Source of the DNA: Nissolia schottii
Taxonomy: Eukaryota; Streptophyta; Magnoliopsida; Fabales; Fabaceae
Assembly (NCBI GenBank): GCA_003254905.1
Contig: QANU01012846.1
Span: forward strand, 236,013 to 300,012
Direction of reading: 5' to 3'
Length of the DNA: 64,000 nucleotides
Shown in pieces: positions 34,301 through 53,934 of this stretch. The translations under genes and the position numbers were made by a program. The notes under the pieces are model-generated. The model worked only from the letters and a program-made list of their open reading frames with translations, did no database searches and had not been told where the DNA came from. Numbering within the stretch: position 1 is the stretch's first letter; each line of letters begins with the position of its first letter.

Positions 34301-37151
34301 ATCTTGTTCTTCCCTATTACATAATTCTGACATAAATTTCTCATCACTGGATGGTATGATGCTGAAAACAGCTTTTCTGTTTATGTCATGCACTGATGAA
34401 TGCCTTTCTTCTGTGTCTTGGTGTGCACATGTATGGTATTTTTCTTTTTTACTTAAGTTTGAACTTTGCAATCCAGGATCTGAAATACGAGGAGAACTCC
34501 ATCTTGGCAGTGCGATGCTTAAATGACATGGTCACTGATGCTCTAATGCACGCTCAAGATTGTTTAAAATACATGTCTGCTTTACAAGACCAGGCCATAT
34601 TTCGCTTTTGTGCTATTCCCCAGGTCCTGCTAGTTTGCATAGCAACTTTTGATTTAACTGTTGTCTCACTTATATAACTCTGGTGTTGCAATGATATAAC
34701 ATTCTTTATCAGCAAGTTTTATGCTTGAATTATTGTTTACGTACATGTCATGTTATAGCAGATTTGAATCAATAACAGCTTCTTACTCCAGTTCAAACAA
34801 AATATGGAAAAAAATAAATTTTACTATGTTCTGAGTTTCTTTTGAGTTTCAATGCTTCCCTAAGGACGAATGATTATAACACTATCATACAATTCTTTAT
34901 ATGCAATAATTGTTTTCCAATAATGCAGTGATGGAACTTGGAGAAGAATAACTGATTTTAATTGCAATTTCATGTACAATGCATGTGATAAATCTTCCAA
35001 TGGTTGATTGACTTTCTAGATTAGGAGTGTCTGTGTGTAGCTATTAATGTTATGCAGAATAAGAATCTTTTTCTTTCTAGCTGCAAATGTTCGAAGCAAA
35101 AGCTGCTTAGGTTGAAGGTGTTGACCTCCATTTATGTTAAAACAAGTTAAAGGTTCAACTTAGTGTTATACTGGTCTTGGTATACACTTATGCAGTTCAT
35201 TTATTGGCTACTTTCTACTTATGTATTATTTCCTGTTGATATGCATTTTATGTTTAATTAATATGTATATAGAAATAGCTACTTTCATACATTTTAACTG
35301 GTAACTTGTATTCTTATTTGACATTTTCTATAACAGATAATGGCAATTGGGACACTTGCATTATGCTACGACAACATTGAAGTCTTTAGAGGTGTAGTTA
35401 AAATGAGGCGTGGTAAGTCAACAGATATTTCAATGCTAATATCCTTGTATTTTAGTTTTAAGCCCTGCTAAACATAAAGCTAAAATTGGTATAACATAGT
35501 GGGGGAAAAGGTATGTGGAAGTCTTATGAATAGTGAATTGCTGCAATTTGCATTCCATGCTATTTTATGCAGAATGAATCTTCTTAATACTAACATCTTA
35601 GGATCTGTTTGCTATGGAATTCACATATGCAATAGTTTAGGCATTTGTATGGTTTCCCTTCCTCTTATTTCATTTCACAAGATTTTGTTTCTCTCTGAAT
35701 TATAAAGGAGCTATTGCTATCCGTGTTTCTTTCCCATCGTTTTTTTTTGGATAACAGTGTTCTTTCCCCCATTTTTACTTAGAGCATGTTTGTGAGTATT
35801 ATTTTGGAGGGGATGGAATGGAAAAGAAAGGAAAGGAGTTGGAAGGCCAAATGTAAAATTTTGTAGTACAATTAAGCCTACCAACTCCTTTCCTTTCCCT
35901 CCAAAATAAAAGTCATAAACACACCCTTAGTGGTTTCCTTCTTTAAAACGTTAAACATGCTTTTTTCTCTTCATTTTGGTTATGATTTGTAGGTCTAACT
36001 GCTAAAGTGATTGACCGAACAAATACAAAGGCTGATGTCTATGGTGCTTTCTTTGATTTTGCTTGTATGTTGCACTCCAAGGTATGAAACACTCATGTCT
36101 CTAATTTCTAATCAAAATATGATTAGGTTTGCAACGCAAGAACGTGAATGCTACTCATGCATTTATTTTACATCTGATGATGTTCCCATTATATGTTTTA
36201 TAACAGCATATACATTAATACTGACCAATAAATTTTTGGTAGAAAGTGTTGTAAACTGGGAGAGAATGGTTACTGCTTAGACTTCCTTAAGTATGAATTT
36301 TCATAAAAAGACATTTTTCTTGAAACATTGTGACAGCAGATATGTGGTAAGTTGTTGACTGAACAATATAAGCCTTGGTTGGATTACCAAGTCTCCCAAT
36401 TTCTTTACAGGTCTTGGTTATCCTACTCTGAATAACCTGTTATTTGATCACAGTTTTCCAGTCTTGCAACTAGGAAAACCAAACCCAGTCTTGTCTTCTT
36501 TGAGTTTTGTTCATCAATGAATTCACACACACAGTCAAAATTTTCTTGGTTGGTTGTGTTTAGTCAATTTCTCACAAAAACAGTTAACAACTCTTAGCTT
36601 TGCACCCTTCATTTTGTAGCTCAGGAAAAGATGATTTTTCAGCCAAAATTACAAAATGCAGTTATTGTTACACCCCTTTTTTATTTCTATCTGCAAATAT
36701 CACCATGGAACTCCTAAGTTAAGTTTCAAGGACATGTTTTTAAAGCTCACTTTTTCCAGCTAAAAAGCTTCAACATTTGCCGTTGTAGGTTGACAAAAAC
36801 GACCCCAATGCTACAAAAACATTGAGCAGGCTGGATGCTATACAGAAAACTTGCAGAGAATCTGGTTTCCTAAGTAAAAGGCATGCACATGTCTGAGTAG
36901 CTTCAAAAATATCTTTTTACCTTTGACAGTCTAACAAACCTCTTCGTTGATTTAAACAGGAAATCTTACTTAGTGGGTAGTGAGAACAGATGCTCAACCA
37001 TGGTAAGGTTTTTTGCTTTTTCTCTTTTTCACTTTTAACTCTGCATTTCTTAACTATATACTGAATTAAAGTATCCCTGCAGATTATCATCCTGGTAATC
37101 ACATTTTCCGTCATTTTTGCATATCTCTTTGCTGACCGCCAAATTAATTAG
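31361..37151 (+). CDS. SQS1: Squalene synthase (farnesyl-diphosphate farnesyltransferase)
   Basis: Thirteen exons: 31361-31555, 31709-31751, 32163-32252, 32568-32643, 33238-33307, 33735-33878, 33962-34066, 34477-34623, 35337-35412, 35993-36081, 36789-36880, 36960-37002 and 37083-37151. They give 412 aa, the normal length. The enzyme joins two farnesyl diphosphates through presqualene diphosphate to squalene with NADPH, the first committed step to sterols and triterpenes, on the ER membrane. Both Mg-binding aspartate motifs are present: DTVED at 77-81 and DYLED at 213-217. Other family blocks are [22 protein letters not shown] and [15 protein letters not shown]-terminal hydrophobic anchor covers 391-407, followed by DRQIN. 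The eleventh intron must use a GC donor (AAAAG|GCATGC); GT alternatives end the frame before the anchor. Introns 7 and 9 carry MITEs. Confidence 0.95.
34100..34269. mobile_element. Hairpin MITE in squalene synthase intron 7
   Basis: Arms of about 62 bp are inverted: AGGATCCTCACATGTTA, then GAGAGGGTCATATTATGAGA on the left. The reverse complement of the right arm reads AGGATCCTATCATGTTAG, then GAGAGGGTCATGTTATGAGA. A middle of about 45 bp separates them. Target duplication is not clear. In the pre-mRNA it would fold into a long stem. Confidence 0.65.
35783..35926. mobile_element. Tourist-like MITE in squalene synthase intron 9
   Basis: Flanking TTA duplications lie at 35780-35782 and 35927-35929. 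The left end GAGCATGTTTGTGAG is matched by the right end reversed, GGGTGTGTTTATGAC, and both continue into ATTTTGGAGGG and GGAAAGGAGTTGG. The whole 144 bp is nearly one palindrome. The TTA target and termini fit PIF/Harbinger (Tourist). Confidence 0.75.
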
Positions 37152-39694
37152 TGTAAGTTCTAATCTTAGTTTAAATGTACTAAAGAATTTGTAACAAATT
37201 GAAACAAATGATCAGCTCTCCTTTCTGATAAAATTGCTCTTTTTTGTAGTAAGTAGCCTTCTCGCCTTTCTGAGCGTTGACCAGTGGATACCAATGAAAC
37301 CCTGTGATAGCATGGCTCATCACGGGATGTGAATTTACATGCTTGGAAGCGGCTGCAGTTGTCTCAACGTGGATTCCTACTTGAAAAGAAATAGTGTAAT
37401 ATATAAGTTCCTATAGCTTCCTTGTAGGATTTAAATTTGGATTTATCCGTATTTGACCCAGAAAATTGTCATTATTATGCGCATTATCTGTTGATTATAT
37501 GTAGATATAGATGCATTAAATTGGAGCCCCTCCATACTCTCTTCCATTTTTGAACTTCGAATGAGCCTAATAGGGAAGAGATAGGAAAACAGAAAGAGGA
37601 TGGAAGAGACCCAAGGTTTTAAGCATTCTTCCTTGGTCTGAGTTATGTTAGTGACCAAAATGGTGTAGGTAATATTATATTGCAATGAGAAAGTAAAATT
37701 ATCATTTTGTCCTTATTACTCTTTCTCTCTTCCCCTCTCCTCTCCTCTCCCACCCCCACTGCCCCTTATTGCTACTAATTCCTCTCTGGCACTGGTGACG
37801 CCCTCGCCCCCAAACCTGCCGGCGACGCCCCTACCCTGCACCCCCTCTTTTATGACTTCACTGTCACCACCATCATCTCCACAACCCCCCTTTTCTCTTT
37901 CCTTTTTTTCGCTTATGTGTCAAATTTGGATTATCCGCGTTTGATTTGTCGTGCTACATGGTTTGAGACTCCAGATCCACTTCCGATTTATAAGAAATGG
38001 CAACGATCCGTGGGCGAGCGCGCCAATGGTGAGTGAAAAGGACAACCAGGGAAACGGCGGTGCAAGGAACGAAGATGAAGGCCATGAATGTGTGGGTGTG
38101 CTGCGCATGGATGCCAACAGATTTGATCTCACCATTGTTTTAGTTTTGCTATTGCATTTTGTTGTGATTGATAATGGCCGGTGCGTGTTTTTCTTTATTT
38201 TTTGTTGGTGTGAAGATGATTAAGGTTTTATTTTTTTGTTTGTTTCTGGTTTGGTGGTGTTGATGGCGATTTTCGGTGGCCGGAGCTGGTGCCAGCGTTG
38301 CCAAGGAGATGTGGCTGTGGCGCCATTTGATAGTTGTGGTGGTGCAACCAATAGAGAGCTGTGGTGGTGGCACCAGGTTTGGTTGGGGCAATAGTGAAGG
38401 GCAAATTAGTAAACTAATTATAAAATATTATTAAAATATTATATAAATTATTTACTATAAGTTTGTTAAAAATAATTTGAACCTTTCTTTATGTTTTTGG
38501 ATGGATGAGACTTAAGGGACCAAAATGGTCCCAACTCAGTCATCCACGTAAAAGTCTTTTCTAAGGTTTTAATGCTTTCTTTTTAAAAAATTTCTTTTTT
38601 TACTTTTTTTAAAAATATTTGAAAGACATAATTTATCAACTTACAAATTAACATATTAACTTTTATAAATGACATTGACATTTTTGTCATTTCTTATCCT
38701 TAAAAATGTTAAGTATTATTTATAGGAGTGAATAGATTTTATTAGGTCTCTTAAGCATTATTTTTTTTAAAAAAATTTAAGCTAATTAGCTTTTGATATA
38801 GGAAGTGATATCAAAACGTGTCTTTGAAAATTCATAATCCTTATCTTGGAAGCCATCTTTGAAGGGTTAGTTACGCGATGATCAAGTATGAAATGATGTA
38901 TTTTTTCTTTTTGGACATGAGAGATTATGGGTCATTCATTGATAGAGGATCAATGCAGAACATTAATGGTTGTAAAACAAAAAAAAGATTAAAGTTATTT
39001 TAAAATTCTCTGAAGAATTACTTTGATAGCCAGTATGTCTTTCAAATATCCATTTGAGAGTCCTCTTTTCAAAATTTATATAAATGAAAAATATTTAAAA
39101 TACAAAAAAAATAAACAATTTATTCTAGTTTTATGATTGAAAAAATAATGCTGAGAATTTTATTCCATAATGATCTAATTTAAACTAGATTGATTGGAGT
39201 AAAATTAACTATGAATAGTGGTGGAGAGCGAAAAAAAGTTAATTTGTTTTATAATTACGTAAAAAAAAAAGATATTAGAAACTCCAGAGATTAAAATTTA
39301 CTAGGTAAACCCAGTGGGTGTGCATACCCTGTCAACGTCTTGTTCACCCTTATCCTTCCAGGACATGCTTCGACCGCGTATGTCTATATACTAGAAGATG
39401 CAACCAAAAGGTTGACTGGAATCGCCCAACAAACTATTAAAGCAACATATTAAATGCAATTAACTAAAGGTCGTAAGATGATCATTTATACATTAGTATA
39501 ATTGTTAATCACAAGGGAAAAGTCATTAGTATAATTGTTAATCACAAGGGAAAGGTTGGAATTTATATCACAAATCAATTTGTTCTATTCTAGGGCACAT
39601 TATCCACCTTAAGTGCAAAACCAAAACACACACATACAAAATCACCAGGTTAAGAAATCAACCCAACAGGAAAAAAAAAAAAATAAGAATAAAA
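37152..39694. other. Convergent spacer with GC-rich repeat-like block
   Basis: Both 3' untranslated regions should lie here. From 37720 to 38400 there is a block unlike its surroundings: CT-rich with CCTCTCCTCTCC, then GC-rich with GGTGGCCGGAGC. It has short open frames in several frames but none continuous or recognisable, so it may be an old transposon or captured gene pieces. A 33-bp unit (CATTAGTATAATTGTTAATC...) is repeated twice in tandem at 39491-39556. Confidence 0.4.
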
Positions 39695-42600
39695 TCAAAA
39701 CACTTCGGCCACCTTGCTTGCAAGAACCCGCTCCCTCCTTTCAATGTAACTAAATGGAAACCAACCTGCTTTCCCTTTGGATTCACCCTCCGCCCACCCG
39801 TTGTTTGTAACCTGTGAAAACCACAGAAATCGTATTGGGGCCAAGAAAATCGAATCAGTTTGAGATAGAAGGGTAAAGCCAGGCACTGACATGTGAACCA
39901 CAACTGCTTGAGTTGGGACACGAGACAAATCATAGTAGATGACCAAACAACCACTACATATTAGGTTACCAATTATGTCCGAAGCTTATGCTGATAGGAA
40001 AAGGGCCTATTACATAATAGCATATAAATGCATATCATTTTGAAAAGTATAGTAATTTTTACTGTAAGATAAAATGATGGCTGACTATACAAAGCAATCC
40101 AAATTAAAAGCACCCTTCCAATTGGGGGAAAGAGAGGGAGAGAGATAGAATCTGCTAAATGTAATGCGTTCAAAGAAATTATGAAAGCTAAGTTATATCT
40201 AGATATAGATTCAGCAAGGTACAGACCTTTCGAATGACAACATAATCACCAACTGATAGATTCAACTCCACTTCAGACACAGCAGAGTATGGAAATAAAA
40301 CCTGCAAGAATAGTAAAAGTAATAAAAGGAGAAAGCTGTCAATTTGTCAATACCTTATATCTGTTAAATGTAATCCTTTGGACAAGAAACAGTCTCTTAC
40401 TAACCTCCGCTAAGAAGTAACCCATGCTATCTGTTGATCCATTATTTGTCTGAGAAGCATAAACACCATTCGATTCATCGTATGATGGGGGTGTTGGCAT
40501 GCTATTATCCACACTAGGAGTGGGAGGGGCTTCAATTTGTTGTCGTTCTGATATCATCTATCATTAAAAATACATACAGCAAATAAGCACATGCTTGTGA
40601 GTTTGTAACAAATGAAATGGCCTATCTGTCAGATGGCAGATTTGACTTCTATGTAGGGAATAGAATGATAAAATGACAGAGTGATATGATTGCTTACCTC
40701 TCCCTCAAGCTGATCAAGTATTTGTAGGACTATTTGATGATAGGCACGCTCTGCTTCAACCTTCAGAATAAGATAATGCTTGCATTTGTTGTAACTCAGA
40801 TACAAAATACTTAATTAAATTCAAGATTTGCAAAATCATAAGGTAAAACTTCAATACCGTAGCTATAAGGCGCTGAAGGGTTAACCTCTGTTGCTGCGCT
40901 TCAACAGCAGCTAATGCTGCAGCAGCTTCCTTCCCCAATATAGCCATGTTTGTCTTCAGGTCTTGCAGCTTTGCTTCAGCTGATTCTAATTTCATAGCAC
41001 TCTCGGCATTGCCTGGCGTCTCTCTTACTTTTGCTTGGCGTTTAGAAACTTCGATAGCCTGTCTAGGTTCAAAAGACAGTAATTACAAGTCAAAATAGGA
41101 AAATAATATCACTAATGAATCATGTTCTGAGACATGGCAGGAGACAAAGGCCAAAAAATGCAGATGACAAATGAAAAAGGAAGCCCAAGCAAGTTTTTAA
41201 AAAATCAAATGAAAGATAAATTCTAAAATACCTGGGCTTCAGCTTCCTGTCGCATTCTGTCATAACGTTGAGCTAGATGGCGAGCATCCTCCAATGGAGC
41301 TCCCATCACCATTGCTCTTAAGGGCTCTGCAACCTAACCATCATTGAGAAAGACTTCAATCACAGAATTATTAGGTCGAGAAGGCAAGCGCACACTGGAT
41401 AAATCAACAATATGAGTCGGAATTATAAATAGAGTGAGATAGATGAAATTGATATGTGATTGAAAGTTCAATACAAGATTGGTCTCGCACCTAGCCTACA
41501 AATTCGTTGTTCATTAGATTAAATAGATTTGGATATGCGTAAATCCCAGTCATATTCGGTAGACCAGTTCAGTTAGTGAAAAAACCATACCATTATTTCT
41601 GTGAATTCAGATTTGAACCCAATAATCTAGCAATCAGAAGGAGCTGCTTGGTGAACTCAAGCATAAAACTCCACACACACACACACACACATTCGAAAAT
41701 ATACATTTACCTGAGTACCAAGCGCTTTTAGTAAGTTTCCACGTTCCTTCTCCATTTGAGCACGGGCTAGTGAGAAGCTTAGTGCAGCTCTAGACAATGT
41801 ACTACCACTCGTACATGTATTTTCAGCACCATATTTCCTACTATCTTCTGACAACTTTGTTCCTGTTAAAAATAAGATATGTCAGAATTGAATAACCATA
41901 TTTTCTGTAAACTAATGGCAATAAACTTCAATGAAAGCTTCACTAACCAACATTGCTTACCTATTTCAACTTGCTTGGACCCAGTAACAATATAACCTTC
42001 TACCCCACGGACAATATCCCTTTGATAATGCTTAAAATACAAATCAATGTCATTATTAACCAAGGACGGAGGGCATAAATTGAGATGAAAACAGAGGATT
42101 AGCACAGACGAACCAACTAACCTTCCCCACACGCGTCGATATATAAAGTTTCTCAAGTTTCTGATGCAACTGGAGCTCTGCCTTGTCAGAGACCACATTA
42201 TCTGAACCTCCATATCCCCACGTTTTCAGAACAGCCTAAATAGCAACAATCCATAATTGTCATAGACATCTTAAGAAAAAACCGGAGCACGCAAAACTAA
42301 CTAACAATTGAGAAACAGTGAAAAAATAAACAAATTAAATGAATTAAAAAGCTTAATCATCAGAATAAACGGTACAGATAATCGACAAAACGCTCTGTGA
42401 ATTTGAAATCTGGCACCGAGTTCGATGCATATGCATTATGCAAGCTACGGTACCAGCTTAAAATCCAAATCTCTTCTACATATTTTCCTAATTGATTTCA
42501 GCAATGCAAGCGCGGGATTTGATTAGATCCAAAACACCGCGCTATCGTACTCGTGAGAACAACATTTTCAATCTCATAAAACAAGCTAGAGGCAAACATG

Positions 42601-42862
42601 GCGAAGCTGCGAGGAACGAAATTATCTCAGGCTAGACGAAAATTACATCAGGAAAATAGCGACAAAGCGTAGCAAAATAGAGCGTGTTTAAACAACGAGA
42701 ACAAAGCTAAACGAGTTTCAGATAGCGAATGGAATGAAAGGATCTAATTGGAACCGATCGGAGAAAGATCTGGTGAAGAAGAGTGAAATAGAGAGAGAGA
42801 ACCTGTTGTTGGCGAGCGACTTGTTCTCGAAGCTTGGAGGCTTGCTTTCTGATAGCGTCCAT
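39695..42862 (-). CDS. SH3P2: SH3P2-like BAR/SH3-domain endocytic and autophagy protein
   Basis: Ten exons, from exon 1 to 10: 42803-42862, 42122-42235, 41961-42030, 41711-41862, 41232-41333, 40858-41058, 40698-40760, 40405-40557, 40227-40301 and 39695-39811. They sum to 368 aa, the length I recall for Arabidopsis SH3P2. The start MDAIRKQASKLREQVARQQQ is typical. Residues 1-270 form a helical BAR-like part with long coiled stretches (VEAERAYHQIVLQILDQLEG). A Pro-rich linker (EAPPTPSVDNSMPTPPSY) follows, and a C-terminal SH3 domain covers about 306-362 (VLFPYSA, LSVGDYVVIRK, NNGWAEGE, GWFPFSYIE). The family binds phosphoinositides and works in clathrin-coated vesicle traffic, cell-plate formation and autophagosome building. 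All domains are complete. The gene converges on squalene synthase. Confidence 0.93.
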
Positions 42863-45800
42863 TCAGGAGCAAATGAATTTGAATGAATGAATGAATCTGG
42901 CCACACTATATCGGTTTGATTCGGTTTCAGAGAGATCGCTGCAACAACAACAACAAGAACCAAATTCTCACCACCAACAACAGTTTTGTTGGTATCAGAG
43001 AGACGGTAGATAGTCACAGAGGGCACAAAGCTTCTCAAATTTACGACACCCGAGCACTTTATTTATTGCTCTCTATATTAACTTTTTATTTCAGCTTAAA
43101 AAAAAAACCTTGTTTATTTTGGAAAATATTTTTTAAAAGAAGTGCTATTTCTGCAATCCAACTTATTCATTAACTTTTTTTTTTTCTATAATATGTGTTT
43201 CCTTATTTGGTTGGATGCAATTTGATGTTTTTTGATTGTACAAATAATAACAATGATAAAATGAAGGTTAAAAAACTTTTTTTTTATTTCTTTAATTATA
43301 CTTAATTTTTTAATTTGGTCTTCTATTTTTTTAAATTATAAATGATGCAAAGAACAAGTCATAACTTAATGGTAAGAGACTAAATTAATGGTAAAAAGAT
43401 AGAAATAATAATAATTTTAAATGTAAAGAACCAAAATTGACAATAAAATGACCAAAATCGATAGTTAAAATAAAAGTAAGAGAGCAAATTAAACAAACAA
43501 AAAAAAAACTAGAGGGCCAATATGAGAAATTGTACATCTAAAAGACTAAAAATGTATCTTAGCCTAAGATAAAATACCCAGTTTGGTCTTACCAAAACAT
43601 ATGAATATAATGGTCCTTCAAGGTGAAAGTTTACTTGAAATTCTCAACTATTCAAAATATAAGATACTTTGATTTTTAGAAATATAAAGTAAATATTTTA
43701 ATTCTCTAAAATAGGGATTAAAGTGTCCCTATTCAAAATGAAAAACTAAATTATCTTATTTTACAAATTTAAAAATTTAAAATAAAATTTCAAGTTTTAA
43801 AAATTACATTGTCTCCTGATATTTTGTATAAGATGAAAATGAATACTATTTCTACAAATAATTATAGTAAACATTGTTTAAGATAAAGAGCCATGGGTAA
43901 GGGAAGAGATTAGGGAGAATATTTTATCCTTTTGGTTACACAAGGAGGGGCTAGAAAAGAGAATATCTAAAAATTAGACATAGGCAAGGGTAAGGTTAGT
44001 AGGTAGTAGGTTTGATACATTTCAGTTGCTGATACTGTATAAGTGAGATTCTTTCGTTTGTAAGCTAGTAATTAACTTGTATGAAATTATTGATAATTAA
44101 AATTATGAACTCATGATAACCAAATAAAAAAAATAGTGAACACACTATAATACCATAGTTATAAAAATTGGACCGACTGATTCAAACTGAAAACTAGTTA
44201 ACGAGGCACTTGTCTTATTCAATTATTTGTTTGGATTAGTTAAGCATTTGACTTAGTCAAACTTAATCAAATCTTGGGTTGAACAATTTTTTGTCTTTTA
44301 ATTATGTTACTAGCTAATCATTTTATTTGAGGTACACTCTTCTATGTTTTTCATATAAATATAATATTCACCCAAAATTTAGTAAGAAACTTCGATACAA
44401 TTAATGTCTTAAAAACTTAAAATGTAACATTTTATTTTGTAATTGAAAAAATGATTAAGAAGATTTGTTTGGAAGGATAGATCATTATTATTTTTTAAGT
44501 ATATTTCATTGCAATCCACCGTATCACAATACTTTTGTTAATTGTATTAAAAAAAACCTTTTGTTAATATATACTTTTTCTTTGATTAAATAAAAAATGT
44601 AATTTTTAGCATGAGTTTGTAGCGTTTTCTAAGCATGCAACGGAAAGGCTGAAAGGCCCACAAAACACGCATTTGGTTGGCCACCCCTCTCGTGCAGTTT
44701 TCGAGTACAAATTTTCCTAAGCCTTAATTTTGACTGACAGGAAAAGTAGCCTAACCAAAATCCTTCCATTCTACACCACCTTTATAATATAGATAGATGG
44801 ATCGTGTTAAACATAAAAGTTATTCATACAAATTTAAACTTTTAAGACAATTGATTCATAAACTTCAATGTTTCTTGGTAAGCTCCAACTTCATTGATTC
44901 TTGTTATACTTTGATTTTTATTTCTTCCGTCCACTCTTACACGTTGCTTTTGATAAAATATATAAATTAAGAAAATAATTAATATGTACATATTTAAAAG
45001 AATATTACATATTTAGACTAAATTACCTTTTAATTAATGAGGTACTATTATAAGAAATTATAATGTAATTTATGCAATAATAAAAAAGTTCATAATAAAT
45101 AAAGATACAGTTAAAAAGACATGATTTAATACTTTTTTATTCTAATTAAATGACAACTAATTTAAAAAAAAAAGTTTTAAGTAAAACATTATATTTAAAA
45201 ATAGACGGAGATAATACCAATTTAACGTGAGAAAAGATTAAGGTTAAGCCTACCAAATGAACTTAACCCCCACACCTGCAGCATGAATTACCCTATTTCT
45301 TAGCCAATAGTGTCGGGACAGGTGGTGAGGGACACTAAGATTCTGAAAGATATAAATTAACAAATTACGGGCGAAGTCATTACTCCTAATCGACGTCAAA
45401 ATCTTAAGCAAACAAATTTATAAGTCATTTTCAATACTTATTATTCACTCGGTGTAGAGTTAAGCGACATACTCGAATACAGAGATGCCTGTACAGGCAC
45501 ACACTAACTGTACTTAGATATAAACTGAAATGCTAATTATAAAATTTAATCGATTGTGAGACTTCATACTTGAAATTACAACAAATAGTACAAGGGAAAA
45601 AGTAAAGATTCACTAGAAAATCGCATCAAAATCCTTCTAATCTTTGCTAGTTTTTCTTCCGAAGTGGTTAATGACTTGGAAGCACGATCATGCTAGTTAG
45701 GACCAAAGAGCTTTCGGCTTTGATTAACTAAACTATGGTTAGGAAACAGTACGCGGTAGTTTGGGGAACCGTGATGTTGCCTCTTTAGGATCACACTTTG

Positions 45801-46942
45801 CATATCACAAGCAACAAACAAGGAGTTGACAGCCATCGTTCATTGTCCCAAAATTGTATGTAATATTTAAGAGATATATTATTTATATTCATTATATATA
45901 TATATATATATGTTATATAATATTAATTTATTATTTGATAAAATTTTATTAATTATGAGTCTTATTAAAATTTTATTAAACATAATGTGAGTCAATACAA
46001 AATTTAATGTATAATAAATTTAAATAATACGGCTCTACTGTTTAGTCAACGCTTCAGGCAATGCCTTACTTCCTCCACAAAAAAGAGATAGATATGCTTA
46101 AGTGCCAAACTGATAAAATCTCGTTTTCATGTTCAGAATACCCTTTCTCTATCTCACTCTCCCTCCAATAATCGAGAGAAATTATTATGTGTTATAAAAT
46201 ATCATGTTAATTTTAACTAATGATATTTCAGTCTTTATTTTTGGAAGAACACTGTTTGAATTTTTGGTGGATTACCCTCACTCAATTCTATGCCGCCCAA
46301 AAATGAAAATATTCAGCTTCTCTGCTCACTAGAGTCGATTTTATGCTCCAAACATTTTTTTCAAACAAACACAATTAAAATATTATTAGTTATCGCGTGA
46401 TTAAAAACATCTGACATAATACTCTAAAACTACGCATAAATTTCTCATCGGAATAAAAGATCACACGAAGAATCCAAGATACAATAATAATGGAGTCAAA
46501 ACTCAAAAGGCAAATAAGAATAAGATTGAGCCCACCAGGGAGTAGTAAATGCGTGGTGGAGCAAGTACTATAGTTAGTGGGGTTCTTTCTCACCAACAAA
46601 ACAATACAGTACTACACACAATACTAAGAATAGTGTGTTTCGCATCAGAACCAAGACAATCAAATATAAACACGTGATAGATAAAGAAAATTATTGTCCC
46701 TCCAAATCTTAATTTTATGTTTTTTAAAAGAAAATATTTTATCCCCTCTATCTCAAGTTTAGTGAGACACAAAAAATATAAGAATTTTTTGTCTCACATC
46801 TTCATCTCTCATTCTATCTCTAATATCAAACAAAATGAAAGTGATAGTACCAAAATCTGCTATCTACTAATTAAGCCAAACTATCTATCACTATAGTTGC
46901 ATCTTTGCATGCTCATTCTTGGTTTCTCACTTTCTCTGCCTC
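42863..46942. other. AT-rich spacer, about 4 kb
   Basis: The first 200 bases are the SH3P2 leader and promoter, with CAA repeats near 42941. After that no gene is visible. A TA microsatellite lies at about 45893-45911 and a Stowaway-like MITE at 44921-45211. A segment near 43270-43570 ends with AGACTAAAAATGTATCTTAG, a wording common at ends of legume transposons, but a matching left end was not found. Confidence 0.5.
44921..45211. mobile_element. Stowaway-like MITE
   Basis: The left end TTTCTTCCGTCCACTCTTAC follows TA; the right end reversed reads TCTCCGTCTATTTTTAAAT, and TA follows at 45212-45213. The interior resembles the elements at 30489-30711 (AAATAATTAATTTGT-like core) and 53672-53932 (AATTAAGAAAATAATTAA). 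Confidence 0.55.
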
Positions 46943-53409
<6,467 letters not shown>

Positions 53410-53671
53410 TGTCGTAGATCTCGAAGTGGATTAGTTATATAGGCAATAAACAAGGTGACCAAAGAATCATTGTTATGGAATTGCTAATTATAATAAATTG
53501 TCTTTACTTTGGTTTAATTCTCCATGCATGTCTTTAATCACGTGTTTATTATTAGTATTTTTTTTTCCACTTATTAAAGAGTTTAAAAGAGTTTAAAGTA
53601 TAAAGATTTAATAATTTTAAATGTATTAATCAATTGAAAATTAGAAAGTTCAAAACCTTACACTTTAATTA

Positions 53672-53932
53672 CTATTCTCTTCGTTCTCGATTAATTATTC
53701 ACTTTGAGTTACGTGAGAATTAAGAAAATAATTAAAAATCATAGTATTTTACAAAATTATCTCCATTTAATAATTTATTTACATTTTTCCTCTCATCTAT
53801 TATTCTCTTAGTAAGTTTATTTAATAAGAGTATGATAAAAAAAGGTAATTAATGTCTAGATTTAAGAAATAAATAGTTATTTATAAAAATATCAATATAA
53901 AAATATGGACATTTATTCGATAACAAAGGGAG
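53672..53932. mobile_element. Stowaway-like MITE downstream of the subtilase
   Basis: TA duplications at 53670-53671 and 53933-53934 flank a 261-bp AT-rich unit. The left end is CTATTCTCTTCGTTCTCGAT; the right end reversed is CTCCCTTTGTTATCGAATAA. This is the classic CTCCCTC-type Stowaway terminus, slightly diverged. Confidence 0.6.
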
Positions 53933-53934
53933 TA

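Noticed and set aside
37720-38400. A possible GC-rich gene between squalene synthase and SH3P2
   Set aside because: No frame stays open across the block, no family is recognisable, and no convincing exon chain could be built.
42718-43038. 106-aa frame upstream of SH3P2
   Set aside because: It overlaps the first exon and leader of SH3P2 in another frame and has no domain.
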